From NCBI GenBank assembly GCA_002441345.1, contig DJVU01000016.1, positions 1-57,625 on the forward strand: DNA of 57,625 nt. The letters run 5' to 3'. The notes under the pieces were generated by a model. That model was not told the origin of the DNA. It made no database searches and saw only the letters and a program-made list of their open reading frames with translations. Each line of letters opens with the position of its first letter. The first letter of the stretch is position 1. The translations under genes were made by a program, and so were the position numbers. This document shows, piece by piece, positions 34,243-42,760 of this stretch. The stretch comes from Bacteroidales bacterium UBA6248. Its GTDB lineage: Bacteria > Bacteroidota > Bacteroidia > Bacteroidales > Lentimicrobiaceae.

Positions 34243-36276
34243 TCAGGCTCTTCCGGGCAGTTTTTCTGCTTCGTCTATCAGCTGCTTTATTGTCAGATCC
34301 TCAAACATCCGGTAGGCCGGAAATTCAATTCCGTATTTCTTTTTTAGTTCATCCGAAAGCTCTGTTGCCCGGAGTGAGTCGAGTCCGTAAACTCCCGGGC
34401 TCAGTCCGGTATCCACCGGCAAGCCTCTGTTGAGTTTTGCCGATATCCATCCGGTTATGAATTCGGGAAGGCCACCTGACTCTTCTAACAAAACGGTTTC
34501 CGTTTCTTCGTCCGGAAAATACCGTTCTGCAAGGATGTCGAGTTTACCCGATAACAGGAGTGAACGTACTTCACGGTGCATCATCTTTCCGCTGGAAGTT
34601 TTCGGAATGCTGTTGGTTTTCACCAGTACGATTCTGGCAGCCTTAAGTTCATGATCGGAAGATATGGCAGCAGCCATGGCGTCGATTACTGCTTCATGTG
34701 TTTTGTCCCGTAAGGCTGTTCTTCCCAGTTCGGCAACAACGGCAAGTCTTTCCCTGTTGTTGTCTTCGACGGGTATGGCGGCAACGAATGTTTTACGGAT
34801 GGAAGGATGACTCATTTCGGCCGACAGCTCTATATCCTGGGGGTAGTAGTTTTTGCCGTTTATAATGATCAGGTTTTTAATCCTTCCGGTGATAAACAAA
34901 CCTTTATCATTGATAAATCCCATATCTCCGGTTCGCATCCATATGGGATCGTTTTTTCCGGCAGGAGAAACACCGTAGGTTCCGGCTGTAAGTTCCTGTT
35001 TTCCCCAGTAGCCCATGGTTACGGTACTTCCCGTAACCCAAATTTCCCCTGCTTCACTTTCGTTGCAAACCTCGAGCGTATCGGGATTTACAATAAGAAG
35101 ACGTGTGTCGGTATTCGGTTTTCCGTTGCAGGCAATATACCGGATGTCGTTGCTGCCTGCCGGTCGTTCGATGCGGTTTTTCAGAAGGCCGGCAGCTGAA
35201 ACGGCTTCAAAAACAGGTTCTTCACCCAGGGGTACGCCGGTTTGAATAAGAGTTGTTTCTGCCATACCGTAAGCCGGGAAAAACATCTGCCTTCTAAAAC
35301 CGCAGGATTCAAAAGCTGTGGCGAACTTTTCGATGGTTTCCATGCGTACGGGTTCAGCTCCGCTGAATAGTACCCTTAGGCTTGACAGGTCGATGCCGCT
35401 GAGTTGCTCCGGATGAATTTTATCTGCGCAGTGGTTAAACGAGAAGTCGGGACCTCCGCTGAGCCTGGCACTGTAGCGGCTAATAGCTTTGAGCAGCGTC
35501 AGCGGATTTGATATGAAAACAACCGGGGGTATGATTATACTGTGCGATCCCGAAAATATTGCTTCAAGAATTCCAAGGATCAGTCCCAGATCATGAAATT
35601 GAGGTACCCAGTGTACGTTGTTGTCTTCGGGTCTTATCTGCATATGCAGCTGCAGCGACCTCAGGTTTGCCATTATGTTGCGGTGACTCACCATGACGCC
35701 TTTCGGATTTCCGGTAGATCCTGAAGTGTATTGCAGAAAGGCCAGCCGTGCGGTGTCCGGTTCCTGAACCTGAAAACCGGCGGACGGGAGTTTTTTATTG
35801 TCGCTGCTTATCCATGGAAGGGATGCGAGTCCGGGCTCGCCGGAGAAATTACGTTCGAGTGATCTGGTAATTTCATCCGTGGCAAGAATGGCGGCAGCAT
35901 CGCAATCGGAAGCCATCAGGCGTATGCGGTCAAGCGAGCGGTTCTTTCTGGGCGGATAGGCCGGTACCGGTACTGTGCCCGAATAGAGACATCCGAAGAA
36001 AGCGGAGATAAACGCAATCCCGGGAGGGTAAAACAAAAGCAGGTTTTTCCCTTTCATTCCGGCTTCCGAAAGAAGGGAAGCAATACGCAGGGCTTCCGAA
36101 TCGAGCTCGGCAAAGGTTGCTGTCTCCGTTTCCGTTTCCCCGTCGCCCAGAAACGTAAATACCCTTTTGTGCGGATGCAGGCGTGCCCGTTCGCGAAGAA
36201 CCGTTACGATGCTCGCATCACCTGCTTTAAGGGTAAGATCGCCCGGAACAGGGAAATTGGTTGTCAAATCCATCAT
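34243..36276 (-). CDS. Fatty-acyl-AMP ligase with C-terminal acyl carrier domain
   Basis: A 677-residue ANL-superfamily enzyme. The AMP-binding loop is LQYTSGSTGNPKG (181-193). The stretch GGPDFSFNHCADKI, then SLRVLFSGAEPVRMETIEKF and PAYGMAETTLIQTG, is typical of fatty-acyl-AMP ligases (FAAL), which activate fatty acids to acyl-AMP and pass them to a carrier protein rather than to CoA. The last 80 residues are an acyl carrier domain with phosphopantetheine Ser634 in GLDSLRATEL, so the chain may be loaded in cis. Two starts are adjacent (MM); either is possible. It is divergent from the KAS III gene, sharing the promoter region, which points to common control. Confidence 0.92.
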   Translation of the reverse strand: MMDLTTNFPVPGDLTLKAGDASIVTVLRERARLHPHKRVFTFLGDGETETETATFAELDSEALRIASLLSEAGMKGKNLLLFYPPGIAFISAFFGCLYSGTVPVPAYPPRKNRSLDRIRLMASDCDAAAILATDEITRSLERNFSGEPGLASLPWISSDNKKLPSAGFQVQEPDTARLAFLQYTSGSTGNPKGVMVSHRNIMANLRSLQLHMQIRPEDNNVHWVPQFHDLGLILGILEAIFSGSHSIIIPPVVFISNPLTLLKAISRYSARLSGGPDFSFNHCADKIHPEQLSGIDLSSLRVLFSGAEPVRMETIEKFATAFESCGFRRQMFFPAYGMAETTLIQTGVPLGEEPVFEAVSAAGLLKNRIERPAGSNDIRYIACNGKPNTDTRLLIVNPDTLEVCNESEAGEIWVTGSTVTMGYWGKQELTAGTYGVSPAGKNDPIWMRTGDMGFINDKGLFITGRIKNLIIINGKNYYPQDIELSAEMSHPSIRKTFVAAIPVEDNNRERLAVVAELGRTALRDKTHEAVIDAMAAAISSDHELKAARIVLVKTNSIPKTSSGKMMHREVRSLLLSGKLDILAERYFPDEETETVLLEESGGLPEFITGWISAKLNRGLPVDTGLSPGVYGLDSLRATELSDELKKKYGIEFPAYRMFEDLTIKQLIDEAEKLPGRA

Positions 36277-36320
36277 CTGTTGTTGTACGGAATACGTGAA
36301 AACGTTCTGCAGATACCCTG

Positions 36321-36366
36321 CAAAAGTAGAAAAATAGGGCTGTTTGTTAAAATTAAAGTATTTTTG
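36321..36366. promoter_or_regulatory. Divergent promoter region between FAAL and KAS III genes
   Basis: Minus strand: TACTTTTG (36321-36328), 45 bases before the FAAL start. Plus strand: TATTTTTG (36359-36366), 62 bases before the KAS III start. Both match TAnnTTTG; -33 boxes are imperfect for both (TTTG at 36343-36346 is too close to the second). Confidence 0.5.
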
Positions 36367-36427
36367 TAATTGGACAGGTTTTTCATGCCAGACCTGCAGC
36401 TATCTGGTAATCAGTAAATAAATATCT

Positions 36428-37513
36428 ATGGCGCTATTCAGCATTTCCGGTGTGCGCATAGCAGGCCTGTCAGCCTGTGTGCCGGCGAAAACCTTGTCGA
36501 ATCACGATTACAACTGGATCACCCGTAAAGAACGCGATCAGGTAATAAAAACCATAGGCGTGGAAACCCGGCATGTAGCGGAAGCAGGTCAAACCACATC
36601 TGATCTCTGTTATAAAGCTGCCGAAGACCTTCTCGAAGGACTCGGATGGGAAAGAAGCAGCGTCGAAGTTCTTTATTTTATTTCTCAAAGCCGCGATTAC
36701 ATCATCCCATCTACCTCCACTATTCTTCAGGATCGCCTGAAATTACCGAAAACCTGCATGGCGCTGGATATAAACCTTGGATGCTCGGGTTACGTTTACG
36801 GGCTATCCGCAATAAGCGCTATGATGAAAGCCTCGGGCCTGAAACGCGGTCTCCTGCTTGTAGGCGATCTTTCAAATGTAACCTCTTCCTATCGCGATAA
36901 AAGTACCTATCCCCTTTTCGGGGATGCAGGAACCGCAACTGCCCTGGAGCTGAAAGATGGTTATGAACCCATGCAGTTTAACCTGCAGTCGGATGGAAGC
37001 GGATACGAAGCAATCATCATATACGACGGAGGCGTCAGGAATCTGGCCAGTAAAAAGTCGTTTTCAACTAAAAAATACGGCGACGGCATCTACCGCAACC
37101 GGCTGCAGATTGCGCTCAACGGCATTGAGGTCTTTAACTTCTCTCTCCGTGAGGTGGTCCCCAACATCAAAACCACCCTGAAACATTTCGGAAGGGAGCT
37201 TGCCGAATTCGATTACCTGCTGTTTCATCAGGCCAACCGGCTTATTAATGAAACCATACGGAAAATGCTGAAAGCAGATCCCGCAAAGGTTCCGTACTCC
37301 CTGCGTGAATATGGAAATACCAGCTGCGCCTCCATCCCGCTTACCATGGTAACGCAAATCGGGGAAGATCTTAAGAGCAGACCTCAGAAGCTGCTGCTGT
37401 CCGCTTTCGGGATCGGACTGTCGTGGGGAAGCGTACTGCTGAACACCGACGGGATCGTGGTAATACCGGTAAGCGAACTAAAGCCGGAACAAACGGATCT
37501 GCTGCCGGAATAA
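36428..37513 (+). CDS. 3-oxoacyl-ACP synthase III (KAS III/FabH-like)
   Basis: A 361-residue thiolase-fold condensing enzyme. The Cys-His-Asn triad is intact: Cys119 (INLGCSGYVYGL), His267 (LFHQANRLI) and Asn297 (YGNTSCASIPL). KAS III enzymes condense an acyl-CoA or acyl-ACP starter with malonyl-ACP. The protein is longer than housekeeping FabH (about 320 residues) because of the insertion around 200-235 (SKKSFSTKKYGDGIYRN) and a C-terminal tail, a form seen in specialised clusters with ACP and SDR partners. An SDR gene follows after 23 bases, so the pair could make and reduce a 3-oxoacyl chain. Confidence 0.9.
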   Translation: MALFSISGVRIAGLSACVPAKTLSNHDYNWITRKERDQVIKTIGVETRHVAEAGQTTSDLCYKAAEDLLEGLGWERSSVEVLYFISQSRDYIIPSTSTILQDRLKLPKTCMALDINLGCSGYVYGLSAISAMMKASGLKRGLLLVGDLSNVTSSYRDKSTYPLFGDAGTATALELKDGYEPMQFNLQSDGSGYEAIIIYDGGVRNLASKKSFSTKKYGDGIYRNRLQIALNGIEVFNFSLREVVPNIKTTLKHFGRELAEFDYLLFHQANRLINETIRKMLKADPAKVPYSLREYGNTSCASIPLTMVTQIGEDLKSRPQKLLLSAFGIGLSWGSVLLNTDGIVVIPVSELKPEQTDLLPE

Positions 37514-37536
37514 GTACGGCACAAAATATTTATACT

Positions 37537-38271
37537 ATGAATGCATTCGATCTTAGCGGAAAAACTATTCTGGTAACCGGAGCTTCCTCCGGCCTGGGCA
37601 GGCAAACGGCAATAACAGCAAGCACTTTCGGCGCAAGGCTTGTAATCACCGGAAGGAACAATGAAAAGCTTGAGGAGACGTTAGCCCGGCTTAAAGGCGA
37701 AGGACACCGGATGATTACTGCCGATCTGACCGTTCAGTCCGATATTGACATGCTGGCTGATTCCGTTCCGGTGCTCAACGGCATCGTTCACAGTACAGGG
37801 ATTTCCGATCTTTCCCCGGCACGGTTTATTACGGCTGAAACAATTGAAAAGACGTTCAGCATCAGTTTCAACGCTTCGGTTTTGCTGACTGCCGGATTGC
37901 TCGCAAAGAAAAAGCCGGCGAAGGGCGATTGCAGCATAGTATTTATCTCGTCCATCAGTACGCGTTATCCTTTTGTCGGGGGGGCGATGTACATCAGCGC
38001 CAAAGCAGCGCTTGAGGCTTATGCGCGCGTGCTTGCCCTCGAACTGGCTCCGAAGGGAATACGGGTCAACTGCGTGGCTCCGGCGTTCGTACGTACGCCA
38101 ATGCTCGACGACACCGCGGCCAATTATTCTCAGGAAGCGGTTAATATGATTGAAGCCCGTCAGATACTGGGCCTTGGCGATCCGGAAGATGTCGCAAACA
38201 CAATCGTCTATTACCTTTCGCCTGCTTCGAAATGGGTAAGTGCTACCAGCCTGATACTTGGAGGCGGATAA
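37537..38271 (+). CDS. Short-chain dehydrogenase/reductase (3-oxoacyl-ACP reductase-like)
   Basis: 244 residues from the ATG at 37537; the longest frame opens 114 bases earlier inside the KAS III gene and is rejected. The cofactor loop is TGASSGLG (14-21), the NAG-type position reads HSTG, the catalytic Ser is in VFISSIS and the YXXXK motif is YISAKAA. The fold and size match FabG-like reductases, probably NADPH-dependent given the following basic ITGRN. Directly after KAS III, it is likely to reduce the 3-oxo product to a 3-hydroxyacyl chain; specificity is inferred. It converges on the GH3 gene with a 24-base gap. Confidence 0.88.
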   Translation: MNAFDLSGKTILVTGASSGLGRQTAITASTFGARLVITGRNNEKLEETLARLKGEGHRMITADLTVQSDIDMLADSVPVLNGIVHSTGISDLSPARFITAETIEKTFSISFNASVLLTAGLLAKKKPAKGDCSIVFISSISTRYPFVGGAMYISAKAALEAYARVLALELAPKGIRVNCVAPAFVRTPMLDDTAANYSQEAVNMIEARQILGLGDPEDVANTIVYYLSPASKWVSATSLILGGG

Positions 38272-38295
38272 AAAGCTTCGCTGCTGTTATTTGCG

Positions 38296-40911
38296 TCAAT
38301 CGTCCAGCAACAGGCTGCCCCTGACTCTGAATCGTCCGGTGAGAACTTTCGGACTATCACCCGCTTTCCAATTAATTTCTGCCGGCTGACCGCCTCCCGC
38401 GCTTAGTGTAAACCACCCAGGTTCAATCACCCTGAGGTCTTTGTCGTTGATCATCGACAACTGCCGCGCATTTATGTTAAAGGCTATTTGTTTTCGTTCC
38501 CCCCGCTTCAGGTGTACGCGTTCGAATCCGCAAAGCGAACGCAGCGGTCTGGGAGTACTGGCCTTTTCATCGGTAAGGTAAAGCTGTACCACCTCGTCGC
38601 CGTCGAGCTCACCGGTATTGGCGACTTCTACTGTAACAACCAAATCTTCGCCGGCATTTATTTTTTCCGGGTACTGCAGGTTATGGTATTCGAAGGTGGT
38701 ATAACTCAGGCCGTAGCCGAACGGATATAAGGGATCTCCCCTGAAATACCTGTAGGTACGTCCTTCCATGTCGTAATCGGTGTATTCGGGAAGCTGACTG
38801 ACAGAACGATACCAGGTTGCCGGAAGCCGGCCTGCTGGATTGTAATCGCCGAAAAGTACGTCGGCAACGGCATTTCCCCCCTGCTGACCGGGATATCCTG
38901 CTGTAAGTATTGCCTGTACGGACGAGGCCGCCTCTCCAGGAACAACGGCTCCGCCGTTAAGCAGAACCAGAATCACGGGTTTGCCGATGCCGGCAACGGC
39001 CTCCATGAGTTCGCGCTGGGGGCGGGGCAGGTCCAGGCTGCTGCGTTCACCGCCGTCATAGCCCTCAATGGCGATGCTCATGGCTTCACCCTCAAGCCGC
39101 TCGCTGAGTCCCATAACCAGAATTACGACATCGGCCCGGGAAGCAATTTCTAAGGCTTTGCCGGTCATACCGGCATCGTGGTATGCACAGAGCAGCTGTA
39201 CATGACCATTGCCGTAAATGTTCCGGTATTCTGCGCTGATCCTGTATTTTGTTTCCTTTTCAAGAAAAAGTTGTGCAGGATTTTTAAGCATGATTCCCGG
39301 ATTTTCGGGATCCTCGATGGAATAGACAAAAACGGGGGAATAATGAGCTGAAAACTGACGGATGCCGCTTTCCGGGACTTCTAAAAATCCCTCCCAGCGT
39401 ATGCTCCAGGCACCTGGCTTTAGCCCTGGACCGGGAGTGGCCATATCCCAGTCGAAGGCGATACGGTCGTCGGTTTGTACGAAAAGCGGATCCCCCGAAA
39501 GGTCCGCGTTTGCATAATAAGAAGCTGTCAAACCCTGCATTCCGCCCGCAGTTGAAAGAAAAGAAGAAGGCAGGATTTCAAATACCGGGAAACCGGGGGC
39601 ATAGTCGCATCCTCTGGCATAGGTAATTTCACAGAGGGGTTCTGCTTTATTACGGATTCCCTGAAGAATGGTTACCGGATCGGACGGGATGCCGTTGTAA
39701 TTTCCCCATAAGGGCTGTATATCATTGGCGGCAGGGCCGATAACGGCAATTTTTTTAGGAGATATGTCTAAAGGCAGCAGTTTTTCTTCATTTTTTAGCA
39801 GAACTATCCCCTGGCGGGCTGTTTCACGGGCCAGCTGATCGTGCGACGGGTGGTTGTTTACAATGAATGGAATCGAGGCATAAGGGACCAGGGAGTCGGG
39901 GTCGAACATCCCTAATCTGAACCTGGCTGAAAAGATGCGTGACAGTGCCGTATCAACTTCTGCTTCAGTAACCAGTCCCAGACTCAGGGCTTTTGGCAGT
40001 TCACGGTAAGAGGTTCCGCATTCCAGATCGCAGCCTGCACTCAGTGCCATGGCAGCGGCCTTCAGATTATCGTCCGTGATGCGGTGAAACTGCCAGAAGT
40101 CGGAAATGGCCCAGCAGTCGGATACCATATAACCGCTGAAGTTCCATTGCTTTCGCAGAATATCGTACAACAAGGGGCTGGCGCAGGCAGGTTCACCCAT
40201 AAACCGGTTGTATGCACACATTACGGAAGCTGTCCCGGCTTCAGTTACCAGTGCCCTGAATGCGGGGAGATAGGTTTCGTGCAGGTCGCGCTTGTTTACA
40301 ACGGCATCAAACGCATGCCTCAGGTGCTCGGGTCCAGAATGTACCGCGAAGTGTTTTGCTGTAGCCACCGCTTTCAGGTATACCGGATGCGTTCCCTGTA
40401 TGCCGCGTACAAATGCTTTACCCATTTCGCCGGTCAGAAACGGATCTTCGCCGTAAGTTTCCTGTCCGCGCCCCCAGCGGGGATCTCTCAGTATGTTGAT
40501 ATTAGGAGTCCAGAAAGTCAAGCCCTGATAAATACCCCGTTCGCCTCTTCGCTGGTATTCGTGGTACCGGGCTCTGGCTTCATCGGAGATGGCATCTGCC
40601 ACCTCGTACAGGAGACTGGTATTCCAGCTGGAAGCCAGGGTTATGGCCTGGGGAAATACGGTAGCATGCCCTGCCCTTGCAACCCCGTGAAGGCACTCGT
40701 TCCACCAGTTGTAGGCCGGAATGCCGAGCCGGGGAATGGCCGGTGCATCGTACATCAGTTGAGCGGTTTTTTCTTCCGGAGTCATCCGCGAAATAAGATC
40801 GTGAACCCTGACGGAAACGGGCAGGCTTACATCCCGGAAAGGAATTGCATCCTGAGCCCGGACGCTGAGTAAAGCGAGTCCCAGGAGACATGCAGATAAC
40901 AGGTATTTCAT
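38296..40911 (-). CDS. GH3 beta-glycosidase with PA14 domain (beta-xylosidase/beta-glucosidase-like)
   Basis: An 871-residue exported enzyme with a signal peptide (about 1-19, SVRAQD). The barrel domain has the WWNECLHGVARAG segment (69-81), the KHFAVHSG loop (186-193), and the nucleophile Asp265 in GYMVSDCWAI; a Cys follows directly, as in the xylosidase branch of GH3. A PA14 carbohydrate-binding domain (about 455-590: GLTASYYANADLSG ... WEGFLEVPESG) is inserted in the second GH3 domain, and a fibronectin III-like domain ends the protein. It cleaves beta-linked sugars, xylose or glucose; the exact linkage is not clear. Promoter TACTTTTG lies at 40937-40944 on its strand. Confidence 0.9.
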   Translation of the reverse strand: MKYLLSACLLGLALLSVRAQDAIPFRDVSLPVSVRVHDLISRMTPEEKTAQLMYDAPAIPRLGIPAYNWWNECLHGVARAGHATVFPQAITLASSWNTSLLYEVADAISDEARARYHEYQRRGERGIYQGLTFWTPNINILRDPRWGRGQETYGEDPFLTGEMGKAFVRGIQGTHPVYLKAVATAKHFAVHSGPEHLRHAFDAVVNKRDLHETYLPAFRALVTEAGTASVMCAYNRFMGEPACASPLLYDILRKQWNFSGYMVSDCWAISDFWQFHRITDDNLKAAAMALSAGCDLECGTSYRELPKALSLGLVTEAEVDTALSRIFSARFRLGMFDPDSLVPYASIPFIVNNHPSHDQLARETARQGIVLLKNEEKLLPLDISPKKIAVIGPAANDIQPLWGNYNGIPSDPVTILQGIRNKAEPLCEITYARGCDYAPGFPVFEILPSSFLSTAGGMQGLTASYYANADLSGDPLFVQTDDRIAFDWDMATPGPGLKPGAWSIRWEGFLEVPESGIRQFSAHYSPVFVYSIEDPENPGIMLKNPAQLFLEKETKYRISAEYRNIYGNGHVQLLCAYHDAGMTGKALEIASRADVVILVMGLSERLEGEAMSIAIEGYDGGERSSLDLPRPQRELMEAVAGIGKPVILVLLNGGAVVPGEAASSVQAILTAGYPGQQGGNAVADVLFGDYNPAGRLPATWYRSVSQLPEYTDYDMEGRTYRYFRGDPLYPFGYGLSYTTFEYHNLQYPEKINAGEDLVVTVEVANTGELDGDEVVQLYLTDEKASTPRPLRSLCGFERVHLKRGERKQIAFNINARQLSMINDKDLRVIEPGWFTLSAGGGQPAEINWKAGDSPKVLTGRFRVRGSLLLDD

Positions 40912-40936
40912 CGGCGAAATCTTAGTATGCGGTAAG

Positions 40937-40944
40937 CAAAAGTA
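40937..40944 (-). promoter_or_regulatory. -7 promoter box for the GH3 gene
   Basis: TACTTTTG on the minus strand, 26 bases before the start codon, fits TAnnTTTG; no clear -33. Confidence 0.45.
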
Positions 40945-41040
40945 GCAGATTCTGCTGCCTGACAGTCATAATACAGGAGATAATTCATCCGGATTCCGGG
41001 ATGTTTTTCCGGGCTGTTTCAATTTGTGCGCCCTCTGCCC

Positions 41041-41048
41041 TATCTTTG
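41041..41048 (+). promoter_or_regulatory. -7 promoter box for the GT2-GNAT pair
   Basis: TATCTTTG fits TAnnTTTG, 33 bases before the ATG. TTTC at 41017-41020 is at the right spacing and TTTG at 41023-41026 is closer than usual. Confidence 0.55.
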
Positions 41049-41081
41049 CAGAGAGCTTAAAGTTCCAAAAAAAAGTATTCC

Positions 41082-41999
41082 ATGCCCGAATATTCCATTA
41101 TAGTTCCGGTTTACAACAGCAGCGAATCCCTGGCCGGGCTGTTTCAGCGGGTCAGCCAGACCATGCATTCGCTGAAAAAATCGTTCAGGGTGATTTTTGT
41201 TGACGACGGTAGTGCCGACCGCAGCTGGGAAGTGATCGCCTCGCTAAAGGCTGACCACCCCGATGAAATTACTGCACTGAGGCTGGCCAGGAATTTCGGA
41301 CAGCACAATGCCACCTTATGCGGGGTGGCACATTCCGACTCCGATTTCGTAATTACCATCGACGACGATCTGCAAAACCCGCCCGAAGAGATACCACGGC
41401 TGATTGAAACCATGCAGGCAGAAAAAACCGACCTTGTGTATGGGATTTACTCACGCAAACAGCATTCGGCTGCACGCAACATGGGCAGTGCCATCATACG
41501 GGGAGGCTCAAAAAAGTTCTTTCAGACCAAAGGCCAGGGATCTTCGTTCCGCCTGATGAAGTCGGATCTTGCAAAGCGGCTGCTCGATCATCAGCTGAAT
41601 TTTGTTTTTCTGGATGAAATTTTCAACTGGTATACCAGCCATATTTCATTTGTGATGGTGGAGCACCATAAACGACCGCATCAGAAGTCTACCTACACCC
41701 CGATGTCGCTGCTTTCGCTGCTCACGAACCTTCTGATATACTATACCAGTGTGCCCCTGCAGCTTATGGTTTACGGCGGACTTTTATCCTCGGTAATCAG
41801 TTTTATCGTTGGTGTTGTATTTATCTACCGGAAAGTTGTGTCGGATGTTCCTCTGGGTTTCACCGCCCTGATTGTGGCTGTGCTCTTCTCGACCAGCATC
41901 ATTCTGCTGTCGCTGGGAGTAATTGGGGAGTATCTGAGCCGTATATACCTGGTTCAGAACCGTAAACCACCGTATTCGGTAAGTGAAACCCTGGACTGA
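41082..41999 (+). CDS. GT2 family glycosyltransferase (polyprenyl-phosphate sugar type)
   Basis: A 305-residue membrane-attached GT-A enzyme. The N-terminal domain has IIVPVYNSSESL, VIFVDDGSADRS and the metal/donor motif TIDDDLQNPPEE. Two C-terminal spans (about 222-248 and 258-283) end in GEYLSRIYLVQNRKPPY, the signature of DPM1/GtrB/ArnC-like transferases that place a sugar on polyprenyl phosphate. Such lipid-linked sugars serve in O-antigen, lipid A or glycoprotein modification. The next gene, a GNAT-like protein, starts 69 bases downstream on the same strand. The sugar is not known. Confidence 0.9.
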   Translation: MPEYSIIVPVYNSSESLAGLFQRVSQTMHSLKKSFRVIFVDDGSADRSWEVIASLKADHPDEITALRLARNFGQHNATLCGVAHSDSDFVITIDDDLQNPPEEIPRLIETMQAEKTDLVYGIYSRKQHSAARNMGSAIIRGGSKKFFQTKGQGSSFRLMKSDLAKRLLDHQLNFVFLDEIFNWYTSHISFVMVEHHKRPHQKSTYTPMSLLSLLTNLLIYYTSVPLQLMVYGGLLSSVISFIVGVVFIYRKVVSDVPLGFTALIVAVLFSTSIILLSLGVIGEYLSRIYLVQNRKPPYSVSETLD

Positions 42000-42068
42000 G
42001 TGTCAGTAGACCATTCGGTTTCCTGACCGGAATTCATCCCTGTAAGGGAAAAACCAACGCATAACGGA

Positions 42069-42746
42069 ATGAAACTCTTTAAATACGGCATCATACTGGA
42101 ACGGCTTAAGGAAACGGATGCCGGGCTTGTCCGCCGGTGGCGCAATTCCGACCCGGTGCGGCTGAACATGGAATTTCGCGAAATCATTAGCCCCGAACAG
42201 CAGCTCGCCTGGTACCGGTCGATCGATAATTTAGAGAATAATTACCTGATGATTTATTACAAAGGGGAGAAGATCGGACTGCTGAACGATAAAAATGTAG
42301 ACTGGGAAGCCCGTACCTCCGAGTCGGGTTTGTTTTTGGGCAGAACGGAGTTTTATTCCACCTTTGTGCCTTTTTTGGTTTCCGTTGCCGGGATAGAGAC
42401 CACGTTTTACTTTCTGAACTGGAACCGTCAGTTTGCGCGGATTCTGCGAAGCAATGCCAGGGCAATACAGTATAACACACAACTGGGTTACCGGTTGATG
42501 GACGGCCAGGAAAACATAGAAAACCAGCTGTATGAATTAACCCGTGACCGTTTTGAAGCTTCGGCGAAAAAAATCAGGAAGGCAGTACACCACCTGGCCG
42601 GAGACGACCGCCAGACCCGGCTTCTGCTGGAACGCGAAGACTATGCATCGGGACTGGCACAGCGGTATGAAACTCTTTTAAAAGAGAGCCCCGTTCCTGT
42701 AAACCGCCACGAAACCGCCGAGGGCGTCTGGTATACGGAGCGTTGA
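42069..42746 (+). CDS. GNAT-like N-acyltransferase
   Basis: A 225-residue protein whose N-terminal 140 residues follow the RimJ/RimL/PseH-type GNAT plan. It begins LERLKETDAGLVRRWRNSDPVRLNM, has the strand pair YLMIYYKGEKIGLLNDKNVDW, and ends the fold with FYFLNWNRQFARILRSNARAIQYNTQLGYRL, where the acetyl-CoA side (N-x-R-A, then LGY) is recognisable. PseH-like proteins acylate amino sugars, which fits its pairing with a polyprenyl-sugar glycosyltransferase. The last 70 residues are a charged helical extension of unknown role. The acceptor is inferred, not shown. It converges on the NagB fusion gene with a 14-base gap. Confidence 0.7.
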   Translation: MKLFKYGIILERLKETDAGLVRRWRNSDPVRLNMEFREIISPEQQLAWYRSIDNLENNYLMIYYKGEKIGLLNDKNVDWEARTSESGLFLGRTEFYSTFVPFLVSVAGIETTFYFLNWNRQFARILRSNARAIQYNTQLGYRLMDGQENIENQLYELTRDRFEASAKKIRKAVHHLAGDDRQTRLLLEREDYASGLAQRYETLLKESPVPVNRHETAEGVWYTER

Positions 42747-42760
42747 TGCCGCTTTGCGAA

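Noticed and set aside
40084..40872. Plus-strand frame of 262 codons antisense to the GH3 gene
   Set aside because: The minus strand encodes conserved GH3 motifs over the same bases; no evidence of a product on the plus strand.
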